The notes beneath the pieces are model-generated. The model had not been told where the DNA came from and did no database searches. It saw only the letters and a list, made by a program, of their open reading frames with translations. A stretch of DNA of 64,000 nt from CAZGSN01 sp964371655 (GTDB lineage: Bacteria > Desulfobacterota > Binatia > HRBIN30): assembly GCA_964371655.1 (NCBI GenBank), contig CAYJOD010000021.1, forward strand, positions 21,687 through 85,686. The letters run 5' to 3'. The position numbers and the translations under genes are program-made. Positions 63,888 to 64,000 of this stretch are shown here, in pieces. Within the stretch, counting starts at the first letter, position 1; every line of letters begins with the position of its first letter.

Positions 63888-64000
63888 CACCGGGGAGGGT
63901 TAGGGTCACATCGGCTTTGCACTTTTATTCTCAATTTGGCCTCTGGTAGGGTGGGCTCTGCCCACGCGTTGGATCATTGCACTGGCAAACTGCTGGCCGC

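Overview
The window is a 64-kb stretch of a high-GC Gram-negative bacterium, probably a metagenome-assembled scaffold: there is a 10-N gap at 48148-48157 inside a collapsed G/C tract. Multihaem cytochromes with a Qrc/ACIII-like quinone complex, a secreted MopE/thrombospondin-3 calcium-binding protein, an F420-type LLM oxidoreductase, SCP2/thiolase/crotonase lipid enzymes and ExbBD-linked machinery fit a delta-proteobacterial-grade lineage (Myxococcota, Desulfobacterota or Binatota type). That placement is inference; no rRNA or tRNA is present to fix it.

Layout. 1-5082: an edge-truncated siroheme reductase, then an aminotransferase / SCP2 / APC-permease operon. 5083-8533: repeat-rich spacer, small cassette-like genes (membrane protein, DUF4160-DUF2442 pair) and an AzgA purine permease. 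8727-13672 (minus): ExbB, ExbD, membrane-anchored von Willebrand A protein, TPR protein. 13948-15131 (minus): moaB-moaD-moaE. 15270-21316: a five-gene HlyD/ABC-2 efflux operon. 21675-27958: small membrane proteins, a DsbA-fold isomerase, a large lipoprotein, a DapA-like aldolase. 28327-34972: a giant secreted Cys-rich protein, an OYE-type reductase, a thiolase-like protein. 35279-45360: split NAD synthetase, cyclic-nucleotide-gated MscS channel, RsmI, crotonase, 2-hydroxyacid dehydrogenase, GH38 mannosidase, acylphosphatase. 45745-52937: type II pantothenate kinase-like protein, N-acetyltransferase and a glycerol-catabolism operon. 53792-61327: a cNMP-binding protein and a complete quinone:cytochrome oxidoreductase operon ending in a tetrahaem cytochrome. 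61542-63633: AbrB/PIN pair and LLM oxidoreductase.

The most unusual property lies between the genes. Nearly every spacer is occupied by a palindromic element, and I count more than twenty sequence families. Most share one design: two inverted arms, each a stutter of 6-9-nt near-identical words, around a 20-120-nt spacer. Several elements have clean mobile-element signatures: terminal inverted repeats with 4-, 7-, 8- or 10-bp target duplications, nesting of one family inside another, and one pair of copies that shows an occupied and an empty site. They sit inside operons, supply start codons and ribosome-binding sites, touch stop codons and in one case appear to be translated in frame. No transposase or RAYT gene is in the window, so the mobilising enzyme must be elsewhere.
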